The translations under genes were made by a program, and so were the position numbers. 64,000 nt of DNA, from assembly GCF_023544665.1 (NCBI RefSeq), contig NZ_JAMJFL010000010.1:62001-126000 (forward strand). The letters are read 5' to 3'. This stretch comes from Streptomyces sp. YS415. GTDB taxonomy: Bacteria > Actinomycetota > Actinomycetes > Streptomycetales > Streptomycetaceae. The notes beneath the pieces were generated by a model that did not search any database, was not told the origin of the DNA, and was given only the letters and a program-made list of their open reading frames with translations. This document shows positions 27,288-35,873 of this stretch, piece after piece (the first letter of the stretch is position 1; the number at the start of each line of letters is the position of its first letter).

Positions 27288-27322
27288 AACTGACCGCCGG
27301 GACAAGGGGACCGGCGGCCGGT

Positions 27323-28768
27323 TCACACCGCCTCGGCCATGGCTCGCACGCCCTCCCGGATCCGGGCCGGTGACAGATGCGCGTACCCCAGGACCAGCCG
27401 TACGTCGTCGTGGCCGCCACGCGCGTGTGCGCAGTGGGAGAGCAGGCGCACCGCCACACCGGCCGCGGCCGTGCGCGCCAGGAAGTCCTCCTCGGGCCCG
27501 AACCGTTTCGGCAGTACGGCGATGACATGGAGCCCGGCGGCGATGCCCGACACCCGGGACCCCGGGAAGTACTCCTCCAGCGCGGCGACCAGGGCGTCGC
27601 GCCGCTCCCGGTAGGCGCGTTGGCAGCGGCGCAACTGGCGGTCGTAGTCGCCGCGCTCCACGAACCGGGCGAACAGCGCCTGGTCGAGCGTGGGATGGCC
27701 GAGATCCATCGTCCGCTTGCGCTCGACGACCTCGTCGGCCAGCGCCTCCGGGACGAGCAGCCAGCCGAGCCGCAGTCCCGGCGCGAGGGACTTGCTGACC
27801 GAGCCCGCGTAGGCCACCCGCTCCGGGTCCAGTCCCTGGAGCGCGCCCACCGGAGCCCGGTCGTAGCGGAAGTCGCCGTCATAGTCGTCCTCTAGGACGA
27901 ATCCGTCCACGGACCGTGCCCAGTCCAGCAGTTCGGCGCGGCGCCGCGCGGAGTACGCGATACCCGTCGGGTACTGGTGCGCGGGGGTGGTCACCACGGA
28001 CCGGGCGTCCGAGGCCCGCAGCGGGCCGAGGGCGAGGCCCTCCTCGTCCAGGGGCAGCGGCACGGCGGCGACGCCCGCGGCGGCGTAGAGCGCGTTGTGC
28101 TGCGGGCTGCCGGGGTCCTCCACGCCGACCGTGCGCATCCCGCGGCCGTGCAGGGCGAAACCGAGCAGCGTCGTCGCCTGCGCCACCCCGGAGACGACCA
28201 CCAGCCGCTCCGGGTCCGCGACCACGCCCCGGCGCCGGGCCAGCAGTTCGGCCAGCGCCGTTCGGAGCCGCGGCAGCCCGCGCGGGTCGGGGTAGCCGAG
28301 GTCCTGGTGCGGCAGCTCGGCCAGCACGCCGCGCTGCGCCGCGGCCCAGGCGGCACGCGGGAACAGCGACAGATCCGGGGTGCCGGGCACGAAGTCGGCC
28401 CGGGCGCCCGGGGTGCGCGGCGCCAGGTCGTGCGCGCGGGGCCGGGCCGACCGTACGGCGCCGCCCACCCAGGTCCCGGCGCCCCGGCCACTGCGCAGAT
28501 AGCCCTCCGCGGTGAGCTGTTCGTACGCTTCGGTGATCAGCCCCCGGGACACCCCCAGGTCGGCGGCGAGGTCCCGGCTCGACGGCAGGCGCGTTCCCGC
28601 CGTGAGCTGCCCGGAGCGCACCGCCTCCCGCAGCGCGGCCTGCAACGCCCGCCCCCGCGCGCGTGCCGGCGCCGCAGCGGCGGGCAGCAGCAGTTCCCAC
28701 GCGGCCGAGCCCGTGTCCGCCGGGGCCGTCCCCGCGTGTCCATCCGGATTGGTCTGTGACGCCGTCAT
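27323..28768 (-). CDS. MocR/PdxR-type regulator (GntR HTH fused to aminotransferase fold)
   Basis: 481 residues. The N-terminal GntR winged helix (LREAVRSGQLTAGTRLPSSR, then DLAADLGVSRGLITEAYEQL) is followed by a fold-type I aminotransferase domain with DPGSPQHNALYAAAG, LEDDYDGDFRYDR and the PLP lysine in YAGSVSKSLAPGLRLGW. MocR proteins bind PLP and control PLP synthesis, GABA or transport genes. Divergent from an EamA transporter with only 47 bp between starts, so that transporter is the likely target. Confidence 0.93.
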   Translation of the reverse strand: MTASQTNPDGHAGTAPADTGSAAWELLLPAAAAPARARGRALQAALREAVRSGQLTAGTRLPSSRDLAADLGVSRGLITEAYEQLTAEGYLRSGRGAGTWVGGAVRSARPRAHDLAPRTPGARADFVPGTPDLSLFPRAAWAAAQRGVLAELPHQDLGYPDPRGLPRLRTALAELLARRRGVVADPERLVVVSGVAQATTLLGFALHGRGMRTVGVEDPGSPQHNALYAAAGVAAVPLPLDEEGLALGPLRASDARSVVTTPAHQYPTGIAYSARRRAELLDWARSVDGFVLEDDYDGDFRYDRAPVGALQGLDPERVAYAGSVSKSLAPGLRLGWLLVPEALADEVVERKRTMDLGHPTLDQALFARFVERGDYDRQLRRCQRAYRERRDALVAALEEYFPGSRVSGIAAGLHVIAVLPKRFGPEEDFLARTAAAGVAVRLLSHCAHARGGHDDVRLVLGYAHLSPARIREGVRAMAEAV

Positions 28769-28815
28769 GGAAGTGGACCTTAAACCGGACCGCCGCGCTT
28801 CCTAGCGTCGCTCCC

Positions 28816-30012
28816 ATGAACACGACCACGCGCGGGTCACTGCTCGCCGCGCTCGCCTGTGTCCTCGTCGGAGGGTCCTTCACCGCCAACAGCGTCCTCG
28901 GCGACTACCCGTACGCCGGCGGCCAGTTCCTGCGCTACGCCTTGGCCTGCCTGCTGCTCGTCCCGCTCGCCGGCCGGGGCGCCACCGCCCGGCTCAGGAA
29001 GCTCACCGCCCGCCAGTGGGGGCGCCTGGCCCTGCTCGCGGCCGTCGGCATGGTCGGCTTCAACCTGGCCGTCATCGCCGCCGAACGCACCGCCGAACCC
29101 GCTGTCCCGGGCGTCCTGGTGGGCTGCGCCCCCGTGGTCGTGGCCGTCCTCGTGCCGCTCCTGGACGGCCGCCGGCCACAGCGGGTCGTGCTGTACGGGG
29201 CCACCCTTGTCGCCGTCGGCGCCCTCACCGTCCAGGGCTGGGGCCGTACGGACGGAGCGGGCATCGCCTTCTCGGTGTGCGCCCTGGTCGGCGAGGTCGG
29301 GTTCGCCGTGCTCGCCGTGCCCGTCCTGCGCCCGCTGGGCCCGCGGCTGCTGTCCGCAACGGTGTGCGGTGTCGCCGCCGTCGAGTCCGCGCCGGCCGCG
29401 CTGATCGTCGACGGCACCGGGTGGCTGCGCCGGCCGGACGCCACCGAGACGGCCGCGCTGCTGTGGCAGGCGGTGATCGTCACCGTGATCGGCTTCGTCT
29501 GCTGGTACATGGGCATGCAGCGGATCGGCGCGGAGCGCGCCACGCTGTTCTCCGGGCTCATCCCGGTCGCCGCGGCCTGCACCGCGCCGCTGGTCGGCAC
29601 GGGCTCCTACGGCGCCGCCCAGGCCGCGGGCAGCGCCCTGGTCGGCGCCGGAGTCGCCCTGGGGTCGGGCGCGTTCACCAGAGGTGGGTCGGCGGCTGCC
29701 GTCCCAGCAACCGTCTCAGTCCCCGTCTCAGCGGCTGCCGTCGAGGACCACGCGCGCGACGAGCGCGGGGTCGTCGTTCATCGGGACATGTCCGCAGCCG
29801 GGCAGCCGGATCAGCCGCGCGCGGGGGATGATCCGCTTGGCGCGCACCCCCTGGCGGCGGATCAGCACCCGGTCCTTGCTGCCCCAGGCCACGGTCACCG
29901 GAACGCCGGGGATGTCATCGGTGAACCGGACCGCGGTCCCGGCCCGGAGGGTCTCGGTGAAGGCCGTGGCGTGCGCGAGGGCCAGCGTCTCGGCGACCAC
30001 GGCCTCGGGTGA
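28816..30012 (+). CDS. EamA/DMT-family transporter with an overlong C-terminus
   Basis: 398 residues. About ten TM helices (residues 1-290) make two EamA repeats, e.g. LLAALACVLVGGSFTANSVL and VIGFVCWYMGMQRIGAERAT, typical of drug/metabolite exporters of about 290-300 residues. No stop occurs at the expected place; the frame runs on through a hydrophilic tail of about 100 residues that is antisense to the convergent hydrolase gene for 285 bp. Divergent from a MocR regulator. The tail is probably not functional. Confidence 0.85.
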   Translation: MNTTTRGSLLAALACVLVGGSFTANSVLGDYPYAGGQFLRYALACLLLVPLAGRGATARLRKLTARQWGRLALLAAVGMVGFNLAVIAAERTAEPAVPGVLVGCAPVVVAVLVPLLDGRRPQRVVLYGATLVAVGALTVQGWGRTDGAGIAFSVCALVGEVGFAVLAVPVLRPLGPRLLSATVCGVAAVESAPAALIVDGTGWLRRPDATETAALLWQAVIVTVIGFVCWYMGMQRIGAERATLFSGLIPVAAACTAPLVGTGSYGAAQAAGSALVGAGVALGSGAFTRGGSAAAVPATVSVPVSAAAVEDHARDERGVVVHRDMSAAGQPDQPRAGDDPLGAHPLAADQHPVLAAPGHGHRNAGDVIGEPDRGPGPEGLGEGRGVREGQRLGDHGLG

Positions 30013-30549
30013 ACGGCGGTGCGGCCGGGCGTAGATGGTGCTCGTCAGCGCGGTGCGGCCGGCCGCCGTGCGGGACAGCTGCCGGACCAGCGGCAGCGGC
30101 ATGCCGCGGGCGATCCGCCGCATCGACAGCAACAGGGTGAAGGCGTAGCGGCGCTCGGCCTGCGTCCAGAACCCGGCGGGGGACAGGGCGGTGACGGACC
30201 GTACGAGCTTTTCCCGGCCGAGTTCCAGGGCGAGCAGTCCGCCCAGCGAGTTGCCCGCGACATGGGGCCGTTCGATCTCCAGCGCCTCGCACAGGGCGCC
30301 CAGCGCGGCGGTCATGGTGGGCAGGTCGTGCGGCAGCCCTTCGGGCAGCGCGGGGGACGCGCCGAACCCGGGCAGGTCGACGGCGATCACGTCGCGCTCG
30401 GTCGCGAGGATGTCCAGCACCGGGTCCCAGGCCTGCCGATGGTGACCTATCCCGTGCAGCAGGAGCAGCGGCTCGCCGCGGCCCACGCGCGCGTAGGAGA
30501 GGGTCACGGACCGCGGGCCCCGCGGGGCGAAGGAGACGGTGGTGGACAT
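29728..30549 (-). CDS. Alpha/beta hydrolase
   Basis: 273 residues. The oxyanion motif LLLHGIGHHRQAW, nucleophile elbow GNSLGG (Ser), a late acid in WGSKDRV, and the histidine in LPGCGHVPMNDDP form the expected triad. A lid lies between. It resembles the broad haloalkane dehalogenase/esterase-like group; substrate unknown. ATG 30549 begins MSTTVSFAPRG with GAGGAG upstream. Its 3' end is overlapped by the convergent EamA reading frame. Confidence 0.9.
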   Translation of the reverse strand: MSTTVSFAPRGPRSVTLSYARVGRGEPLLLLHGIGHHRQAWDPVLDILATERDVIAVDLPGFGASPALPEGLPHDLPTMTAALGALCEALEIERPHVAGNSLGGLLALELGREKLVRSVTALSPAGFWTQAERRYAFTLLLSMRRIARGMPLPLVRQLSRTAAGRTALTSTIYARPHRRSPEAVVAETLALAHATAFTETLRAGTAVRFTDDIPGVPVTVAWGSKDRVLIRRQGVRAKRIIPRARLIRLPGCGHVPMNDDPALVARVVLDGSR

Positions 30550-30584
30550 GGGTGCTCCTCGCAGGGGACTCGTCGAACGTCGTA

Positions 30585-30595
30585 GACAGCTTGTC
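30585..30595. promoter_or_regulatory. Palindrome GACAGCTTGTC upstream of hydrolase
   Basis: GACA-GCT-TGTC lies 36 bp upstream of the hydrolase start. Such palindromes often serve as TetR or MarR sites; no such regulator gene adjoins it. Confidence 0.3.
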
Positions 30596-30731
30596 AGCAA
30601 TTGCTACCGACGGGTAGACCCTGGGCGCGCACCCGAACGGCGGCGGTGAACGCGGCCTGATTCGAGCGCTGTTCTTTGCGTCTGCGACGCCTCGCCTGGA
30701 CACGGCGGGGCGCGTCGGCTGGGATGGTGGC

Positions 30732-31616
30732 GTGAGCACCGACACCGTGACCGACGTCTTCGAAGAGCACCGCCCCGTCCTCCTCGACGTCGCGTACCGC
30801 ATGCTCGGACGCGTCGCCGACGCCGAGGACGTGGTCCAGGAGGCCTGGCTGCGCTGGAGGGGCGCGAGCCGCGCCGAGGTGCGCGACCCGCGCGGCTACC
30901 TGGTACGGGTCACCAGTCGCCTGGCCGTCGACCGGCTGCGCCGGCTCAAGGCACGCAACGAGGCGTACGTGGGGCCCTGGCTGCCGGAGCCGTACGTCAC
31001 CGATTTCGGCGACACCGTTCCGGACACCGCCGAGCGGGCCGTGCTCGCCGACACCGTCTCCCTCGCCGTTCTCGTCGTGCTGGAGTCGCTGTCGCCGCTG
31101 GAGCGGGCGGTGTTCGTGCTCCGGGAGGCCTTCGGCTACCCCTACGCGGACATCGCCTCGATGCTCGACCGGGGTGAGCCCGCGGTCCGCCAGCTCGCCG
31201 GGCGGGCGCGCAGGCACGTCGACGAGCGCCGGCCCCGCTACGACGTCGACCCCGCCGAACGCCGTGACCTCACCGAACGCTTCCTCGCCGCCGCCTCCGA
31301 GGGTGACCTGGAAGGGCTCATGTCCCTGCTTGCCCCGGACGTGCGCCTGGTCGGCGACAGCGGCGGCAAGTCCCGGGCGCCCCTGCGTGCCGTGGAGAGC
31401 GCCGACAAGGTGGGCCGCTTCCTCGTCGGCGCCGCGGGCAAGGGCGTCCCCGACGTGTCGTTCCGCTTCCTGGAGGTCAACGGCGGCCTCGCCGTGCTCG
31501 CCCTGGGCGACCACGGGCCCGACAGCGTCTTCCAGTTGGAGGTCCTGGAGGGCCGCATCCAGTCGATCTACGTCATCCGCAACCCCGACAAGCTGCGCCT
31601 CCTGGACCTCGACTGA
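30732..31616 (+). CDS. ECF41-group sigma factor with SnoaL-like C-terminal domain
   Basis: 294 residues. Sigma region 2 (LLDVAYRMLGRVADAEDVVQ) and region 4 (LSPLERAVFVLREAFGYPYA, then DIASMLDRGEPAVRQL) are clear. The linker contains WLPEP, a hallmark of the ECF41 group, and the C-terminal SnoaL-like domain (about 175-294) carries GDSGGKSRAP, a variant of the group's DGGGK motif that modulates activity. No anti-sigma factor gene is present, and the usual partner, a carboxymuconolactone decarboxylase or oxidoreductase, is also missing. GTG start at 30732. Confidence 0.92.
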   Translation: MSTDTVTDVFEEHRPVLLDVAYRMLGRVADAEDVVQEAWLRWRGASRAEVRDPRGYLVRVTSRLAVDRLRRLKARNEAYVGPWLPEPYVTDFGDTVPDTAERAVLADTVSLAVLVVLESLSPLERAVFVLREAFGYPYADIASMLDRGEPAVRQLAGRARRHVDERRPRYDVDPAERRDLTERFLAAASEGDLEGLMSLLAPDVRLVGDSGGKSRAPLRAVESADKVGRFLVGAAGKGVPDVSFRFLEVNGGLAVLALGDHGPDSVFQLEVLEGRIQSIYVIRNPDKLRLLDLD

Positions 31617-31717
31617 CCCGACGGGGCTTTGCCGTCGCGTCATGAAAACAGCCCTGTGCGAACGCCCCGTGAACGCTCTGCGGCATGCCCCACGAACCAC
31701 CCACAAGGGACCGAGGA

Positions 31718-31752
31718 TTGGTATTGACCAAGGGTGGGGGCCGCCCTATGGT
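31718..31752 (+). promoter_or_regulatory. Promoter with overlapping HutC/GntR-type operator
   Basis: TTGGTATTGACCAA (31718-31731) is a 5-4-5 palindrome like the TGGT-N4-ACCA sites of HutC-subfamily regulators (e.g. DasR). The -35 TTGACC (31724-31729) overlaps it and a 17-bp spacer leads to -10 TATGGT (31747-31752). Probably autoregulates the GntR gene. Confidence 0.7.
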
Positions 31753-31827
31753 CGCAGATAAGTGCAACAACCTTTAATAAACAAGGCGCTGAAACGCGGC
31801 CGGACCACGGCGATTGCGGAGGACAGG

Positions 31828-32589
31828 GTGGGGACCACGCAACTGGAACCGGTGCCGGAACCAAAGTACTGGCATCTCAAGACCGTGCTCAGCGAGGCGC
31901 TGGACTCCGAGTTCGCGGTGGGCGAGATCCTGCCCAACGAACGCGATCTCGCCGCTCGCTTCGGCGTGGCCCGCGCCACGCTCCGACAGGCTCTGGAACA
32001 GCTCGAACTGGAAGGCAGGCTGCAGCGTCGCCGCGGGGTCGGCACGACGGTGGCGCCGCCGCGCGTGGGGGTCGCGGTCGGCACCGAGCAGCACGTCTGG
32101 CCCGGGGGGACCGGAGACGACTGGCAGCCCGTCGACAGCACCCCGGAGGTGCCGCCCGCGTCCGTCGCCGCGGCCTTGGAGACCGGAGCCGAGGAGGCGG
32201 TGCACCTGGTGCGCCGCTCCCGTGTGTCGCACGGCCAGCCGGTCGCCGCGGAGCTGCTGTGGGTGCCCGCCTCCTCGGTGCCCGACCTGACCGCCATCGA
32301 CGCACCCGCCGGAGCCGCACGCGCGCGTGCGGTCCTGCGCGAACTGCAGCGACGGGAACTGGAAGGCCGGGAGAGCGCCGTCGAGCTCGGCTCGGCCCGC
32401 GCGGACGACGCCAAGCAGCTGGACCGGCTCCCGGGGGCGCCCGTCCTGGTCGTCACCACGCGCTATGTCTCCGAGGGCCGCACCGCGGCCCTCTCGGTGG
32501 CCACCTACCGGGCGGACACCTGCCGGCTCACCTTCGGTGACTCCGGCGGTGTGGAGATCCACGAGGGCCCCGAACGCCGGGCGTCCTGA
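31828..32589 (+). CDS. GntR-family regulator, HutC subfamily (UTRA domain)
   Basis: 253 residues. The winged helix is residues 12-80 (LPNERDLAARFGVARATLRQ, then ALEQLELEGRLQRRRGVGT). The C-terminal UTRA ligand fold covers 85-245 (VHLVRRSRVSHGQPVAAEL, RYVSEGRTAALSVATYR). UTRA domains commonly bind sugar phosphates. GTG 31828 is preferred: GGAGGA lies 6-8 nt upstream and PEPKYWHLKTVL follows. Upstream in-frame codons from 31762 would lie in the leader. Convergent with a ROK regulator across a shared hairpin. Confidence 0.9.
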   Translation: MGTTQLEPVPEPKYWHLKTVLSEALDSEFAVGEILPNERDLAARFGVARATLRQALEQLELEGRLQRRRGVGTTVAPPRVGVAVGTEQHVWPGGTGDDWQPVDSTPEVPPASVAAALETGAEEAVHLVRRSRVSHGQPVAAELLWVPASSVPDLTAIDAPAGAARARAVLRELQRRELEGRESAVELGSARADDAKQLDRLPGAPVLVVTTRYVSEGRTAALSVATYRADTCRLTFGDSGGVEIHEGPERRAS

Positions 32590-32608
32590 GCGGACCCGGC
32601 CCGCACCA

Positions 32609-32645
32609 CGCCTCGCGCCCCGGAACTCCACCGGGGCGCGAGGCG
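32609..32645. terminator. Bidirectional terminator, 15-bp perfect stem
   Basis: Arms 32609-32623 and 32631-32645 are perfectly complementary with loop AACTCCA. It sits between the convergent stops of the GntR (32589) and ROK (32654) genes. Confidence 0.85.
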
Positions 32646-32653
32646 TTGCACGG

Positions 32654-33811
32654 TCAGCGGCGGGCCGTGACCGTCCCCTCGACCGCGAACAGCTGCTCCT
32701 CCACGTGGTCGAGCGCCAGCCGCAGCGCCCCCGTCGCGACGGCCGCCTCACCGAGCAGGGACAGCGTGACCTTCGGCGGCCGCAGACAGTAGCGCGCCAA
32801 TTCCCGGCGCAGCGGCTCCAGTACGCCGTCCAGACCGGCCGCCCAGCCGCCCACGACGACCAGTTCCGGGTCGAGCGCCAGCACCAGGGCGGCCACGTCG
32901 TGCACGAGCCGGTGGTTGAACCGGTCCACGGCCGCGCGGGAACGCTGGTCGCCCTCGCGCGCCTTGGCGAACACCTTGGCGACCGCCTGCTCGTCGAGCG
33001 GGTGCAGCGGCTCGTCCGTGGTGGACAGCAAGGTCTCCGGCGTCGCCTCCCGGCCCAGCAGGTGCAGGGCGCCGATCTCGCCCGCCGCCCCGCCGAACCC
33101 CCGGTGCAACCGGCCGCCGATCAGCGAACCCGCGCCCGGACTCAGCCCCGCCAGCACGAACACGATGTCGTCGGACTCGGTCGCCGCGCCCTTCCAGTGC
33201 TCGGCCACGGCGGCGGCGTTGGCGTCGTTCTCGACCAGCACCGGGCACTTGAAGGACCGGCTCAGCCGCTCGCCCAGCGGCAGCCCCGACCACTGCGGCA
33301 GGGCCGTGCTCAGCCGTACCGTGCCGTCCGCCTCCACGATCCCGGGTGTCGCGGCCCCCACGGCCCGCAGCGAGCCGCGCGCCACTCCGGCCCGGCGCAG
33401 CAGCTCGGCGACCGCGGTCCGCAGCTTCTCCAGCCGCTCGTCGGCGGTGGCCCGCTCCTCGACGTCCTTGGCGATCGAGCCGAGCACCCGGCCGTCGAGG
33501 TCGGACAGCAGCGCGGCTACCCGGTGCGGCCCGATGTCCAGGCCCAGCAGATGCCCGGCCTCGGCCCGGAACCGGTACCGCCGGGCCGGCCGCCCCTGCC
33601 GCCTCGCCACGCTCTCGTCGGCGGCCTTCTCCACGACGTAGCCCGTCCCGATGAGGTCCTCGACCACGCCCTCGACGGTCGGCCGGGACAGCCCGGTCAC
33701 CCGGGTGATCTCGGTCAGCGTCGCGCAGTCCGTGGCACGCAGCGCGTGCAGCACCACCGCGGAGTTGATCCTTCGCAGCAGCGAGGGATCCCCGCCGGTC
33801 AGCCGCCCCAC
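32654..33811 (-). CDS. ROK-family transcriptional regulator
   Basis: 385 residues. N-terminal MarR-like HTH (ATLTEITRVTGLSRPTVEGV) then a ROK sugar-kinase fold: LLGLDIGPHRVAALLSDLDG, VLVENDANAAAVAEHW and a GAGSLIGGRLHRGFGGAAGE core. The usual zinc-cysteine cluster is not recognisable. ROK regulators bind sugars or sugar phosphates, and with the adjacent UTRA regulator they suggest carbohydrate control, though no sugar operon is nearby. GTG 33811 is chosen because GGAGG lies 7 nt upstream; another start at GTG 33937 would overlap the response regulator gene by 4 bp. Confidence 0.88.
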   Translation of the reverse strand: MGRLTGGDPSLLRRINSAVVLHALRATDCATLTEITRVTGLSRPTVEGVVEDLIGTGYVVEKAADESVARRQGRPARRYRFRAEAGHLLGLDIGPHRVAALLSDLDGRVLGSIAKDVEERATADERLEKLRTAVAELLRRAGVARGSLRAVGAATPGIVEADGTVRLSTALPQWSGLPLGERLSRSFKCPVLVENDANAAAVAEHWKGAATESDDIVFVLAGLSPGAGSLIGGRLHRGFGGAAGEIGALHLLGREATPETLLSTTDEPLHPLDEQAVAKVFAKAREGDQRSRAAVDRFNHRLVHDVAALVLALDPELVVVGGWAAGLDGVLEPLRRELARYCLRPPKVTLSLLGEAAVATGALRLALDHVEEQLFAVEGTVTARR

Positions 33812-33933
33812 CGTCCGTCCTCCCAGCTCGTGCGCGATGTTGGCCGGATCGTACTCGGCCCGGCGGACCCCGGCGAGTGCCGGGCGACCGGCGGCCCGCC
33901 GACCGGTCCGGCCGGGGCGTCCCTGGCGCCGGG

Positions 33934-34596
33934 TCACCCCGGCGCCACGAACCCCGACTCGTACGCCGCGATCACCGCCTGCGTCCGGTCCCGGGCCCCC
34001 AGCTTCGCCAGTACCGCGCTCACATGCGACTTCACCGTCTCCGTGCCGACGACCAGCCGCTGCGCGATCTCCGCGTTGGACAGCCCGCGCGCCATCAGCC
34101 GCAGGACGTCCGCCTCCCGCTCGGTCAGCTGCGCCCGCTCCATCGCGGCGCGCGCGGCGGGGTTGCCGCCGTCCTCGCCGTGCTCGGCGGCGAGCTGCCG
34201 CACCGACGCCGGGAACAGCAGGGACTCGCCCTCCGCCACCAGCCGGACCGCGTGCACGATCTCGGCGGGCCGGGCCCGCTTCAGCAGGAATCCGTCGGCA
34301 CCGGCGCGCAGCGCCTCGTAGACGTACTCGTCGTTCTCGAACGTCGTCACCACGAGGATCTTCGGCGGATCGTCGACCGTCCGCAGCACCGCGCGCGTGG
34401 CCTCGATGCCGTCCATCAGCGGCATCCGTACGTCCATGGCGACGACGTCCGGCCGCAGGCTCCGGACCAGCGGGATCACCGCCGCACCGTCCGCAGCCTC
34501 CCCGACGACCTCGATGTCCGGCTGCGCGTCCAGCACGGCCCGCAGGCCCGCGCGTACGAGGGGTTCGTCGTCGACGAGGAGAACGGTGACCGGCAT
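33934..34596 (-). CDS. NarL/LuxR-type response regulator
   Basis: 220 residues. Receiver domain with acidic pair DDE near 9-11, phospho-acceptor Asp55 in VVAMDVRMPLMDG and conserved Lys in FLLKRA; LuxR-type HTH at the C-terminus (LTEREADVLRLMARGLSNAE, then IAQRLVVGTETVKSHVSAVL). The partner histidine kinase ends 14 bp upstream, making a standard two-gene system. Likely targets are the divergent ABC genes. Confidence 0.95.
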   Translation of the reverse strand: MPVTVLLVDDEPLVRAGLRAVLDAQPDIEVVGEAADGAAVIPLVRSLRPDVVAMDVRMPLMDGIEATRAVLRTVDDPPKILVVTTFENDEYVYEALRAGADGFLLKRARPAEIVHAVRLVAEGESLLFPASVRQLAAEHGEDGGNPAARAAMERAQLTEREADVLRLMARGLSNAEIAQRLVVGTETVKSHVSAVLAKLGARDRTQAVIAAYESGFVAPG

Positions 34597-34610
34597 CCGG
34601 CCAGCGTAGA

Positions 34611-35765
34611 TCAGCGCAGCGGCAGCTCGACGTGCACCTGCCAGTCATCCCCGGCCGGGCCGGTCCGGGCCCGCCCGCCGAGCAGGGCGGCCCGCTCACG
34701 TATGCCCCGCAGCCCGCTGCCCCGGCCCGGGCCGGGTGTCCCGGCCGACAGCGGATTGCGGACCTCCAGGACGAGCGCGCGGTCGGTGACGTCGACGCGC
34801 ACCCCGGCGGGGGCCGCTCCCGCGTGGCGCAGCACGTTGGTCAGCGACTCCTGGAGGATGCGGTAACCCTCCCGCGAGACCGGCCCGGGCACCGTGTCCA
34901 GCGGGCCGGTGATCTCGGCGTCGACCTTCGCCCCGGACGCGCGGGCCGACTCCAGCAGCCGGCCGGCGTCCACCATGGTCGGCCGGCCGCTCACGGGGCG
35001 TTCGGACTCCCGCAGGATGCCCAGCACGCGCTCCAGATCCTCGAGCGCGGCCCGGCCGGTCTCCTCGATGGCGTCCAGGGCCCGGTCGGTGAACGTCGGG
35101 TCGCCGGCCGCGCGCGCCGCTCCGGCCTGGACGACGGCGACGGTCAGCGCGTGGCCGATCGAGTCGTGCAGTTCCCGGGCGATGCGGTTGCGCTCCAGCA
35201 GTTGCTCGGTGCGCTCCTCCAGGGCGGCGAGCCGCTCGGCGGCGGACGGGCCGAGCAGCCGGCGTGCGGCCCGGGTCACCAGCTCGCCCAGCCCGGTCAC
35301 GACGCCGTACAGCAGGACGAGGGGGACCGGCGCGAGGAGGGCGTACGCCCAGTGCGGTCGTGCGTCCCGCAGCACCGGGGTGTCGCCGGGGTTCGCGCCG
35401 ACCGCGACCTGCACCAGCTCCACGGAGAGGACGGGCAGCCAGACGGTGGCGAACATCGCCACGGCACCCAGCGCCATGCGCACCTGGAGCCACAGCACGG
35501 TGCGCAGCCGGTCCCGCCAACCGGCCGCCGCCTCGACGGAGATGACCGACTCCTCGTCGGCCGGCATCAGCAGCAGCCGCGCCTGCACGCCCTCGCCCCT
35601 GCGGACGGCCGGGATCAGCCCGACCGGCAGCAGCACCAGCGCGGGCACCCAGGGAGTCGACGGGTCGATGAACATCCACACGCTGACGATCAGCATCGGC
35701 ACCCACAGGTGCAGCAGGCGGGTGTACGTCGTCCCCCGGAGCAACGGGCGCAGGAAGCGGGCCAT
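34611..35765 (-). CDS. Sensor histidine kinase (HisKA_3/NarX type)
   Basis: 384 residues. Four or so TM helices in the first 190 residues, including LWVPMLIVSVWMFI and WVPALVLLPVGLIPAV, with little extracytoplasmic sequence, so it probably senses a membrane event. HisKA_3 dimerisation box RNRIARELHDSIGHALTVAV carries the phospho-His. The ATPase N-box is LQESLTNVLRHA and the G-box region is GSGLRGIRERAALLGG. ATG 35765; the frame beyond it is a shadow. Divergent from an ABC exporter, as in many antimicrobial-response systems. Confidence 0.94.
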   Translation of the reverse strand: MARFLRPLLRGTTYTRLLHLWVPMLIVSVWMFIDPSTPWVPALVLLPVGLIPAVRRGEGVQARLLLMPADEESVISVEAAAGWRDRLRTVLWLQVRMALGAVAMFATVWLPVLSVELVQVAVGANPGDTPVLRDARPHWAYALLAPVPLVLLYGVVTGLGELVTRAARRLLGPSAAERLAALEERTEQLLERNRIARELHDSIGHALTVAVVQAGAARAAGDPTFTDRALDAIEETGRAALEDLERVLGILRESERPVSGRPTMVDAGRLLESARASGAKVDAEITGPLDTVPGPVSREGYRILQESLTNVLRHAGAAPAGVRVDVTDRALVLEVRNPLSAGTPGPGRGSGLRGIRERAALLGGRARTGPAGDDWQVHVELPLR

Positions 35766-35873
35766 CGCGTCATCGTGCCAGCCGCCACCGACAACGAGCC
35801 TCCCCCGCACGGGGGAGACGATCTCCACGCGCGGGGGAGGCCCCGCCACCCGCCGGCACGCCACGCTGCTGCC

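Noticed and set aside
27317..27327. GTTCACACCG on the plus strand as another PHO-box unit
   Set aside because: Single, on the opposite strand and partly inside the MocR gene end, without a neighbouring 11-nt unit.
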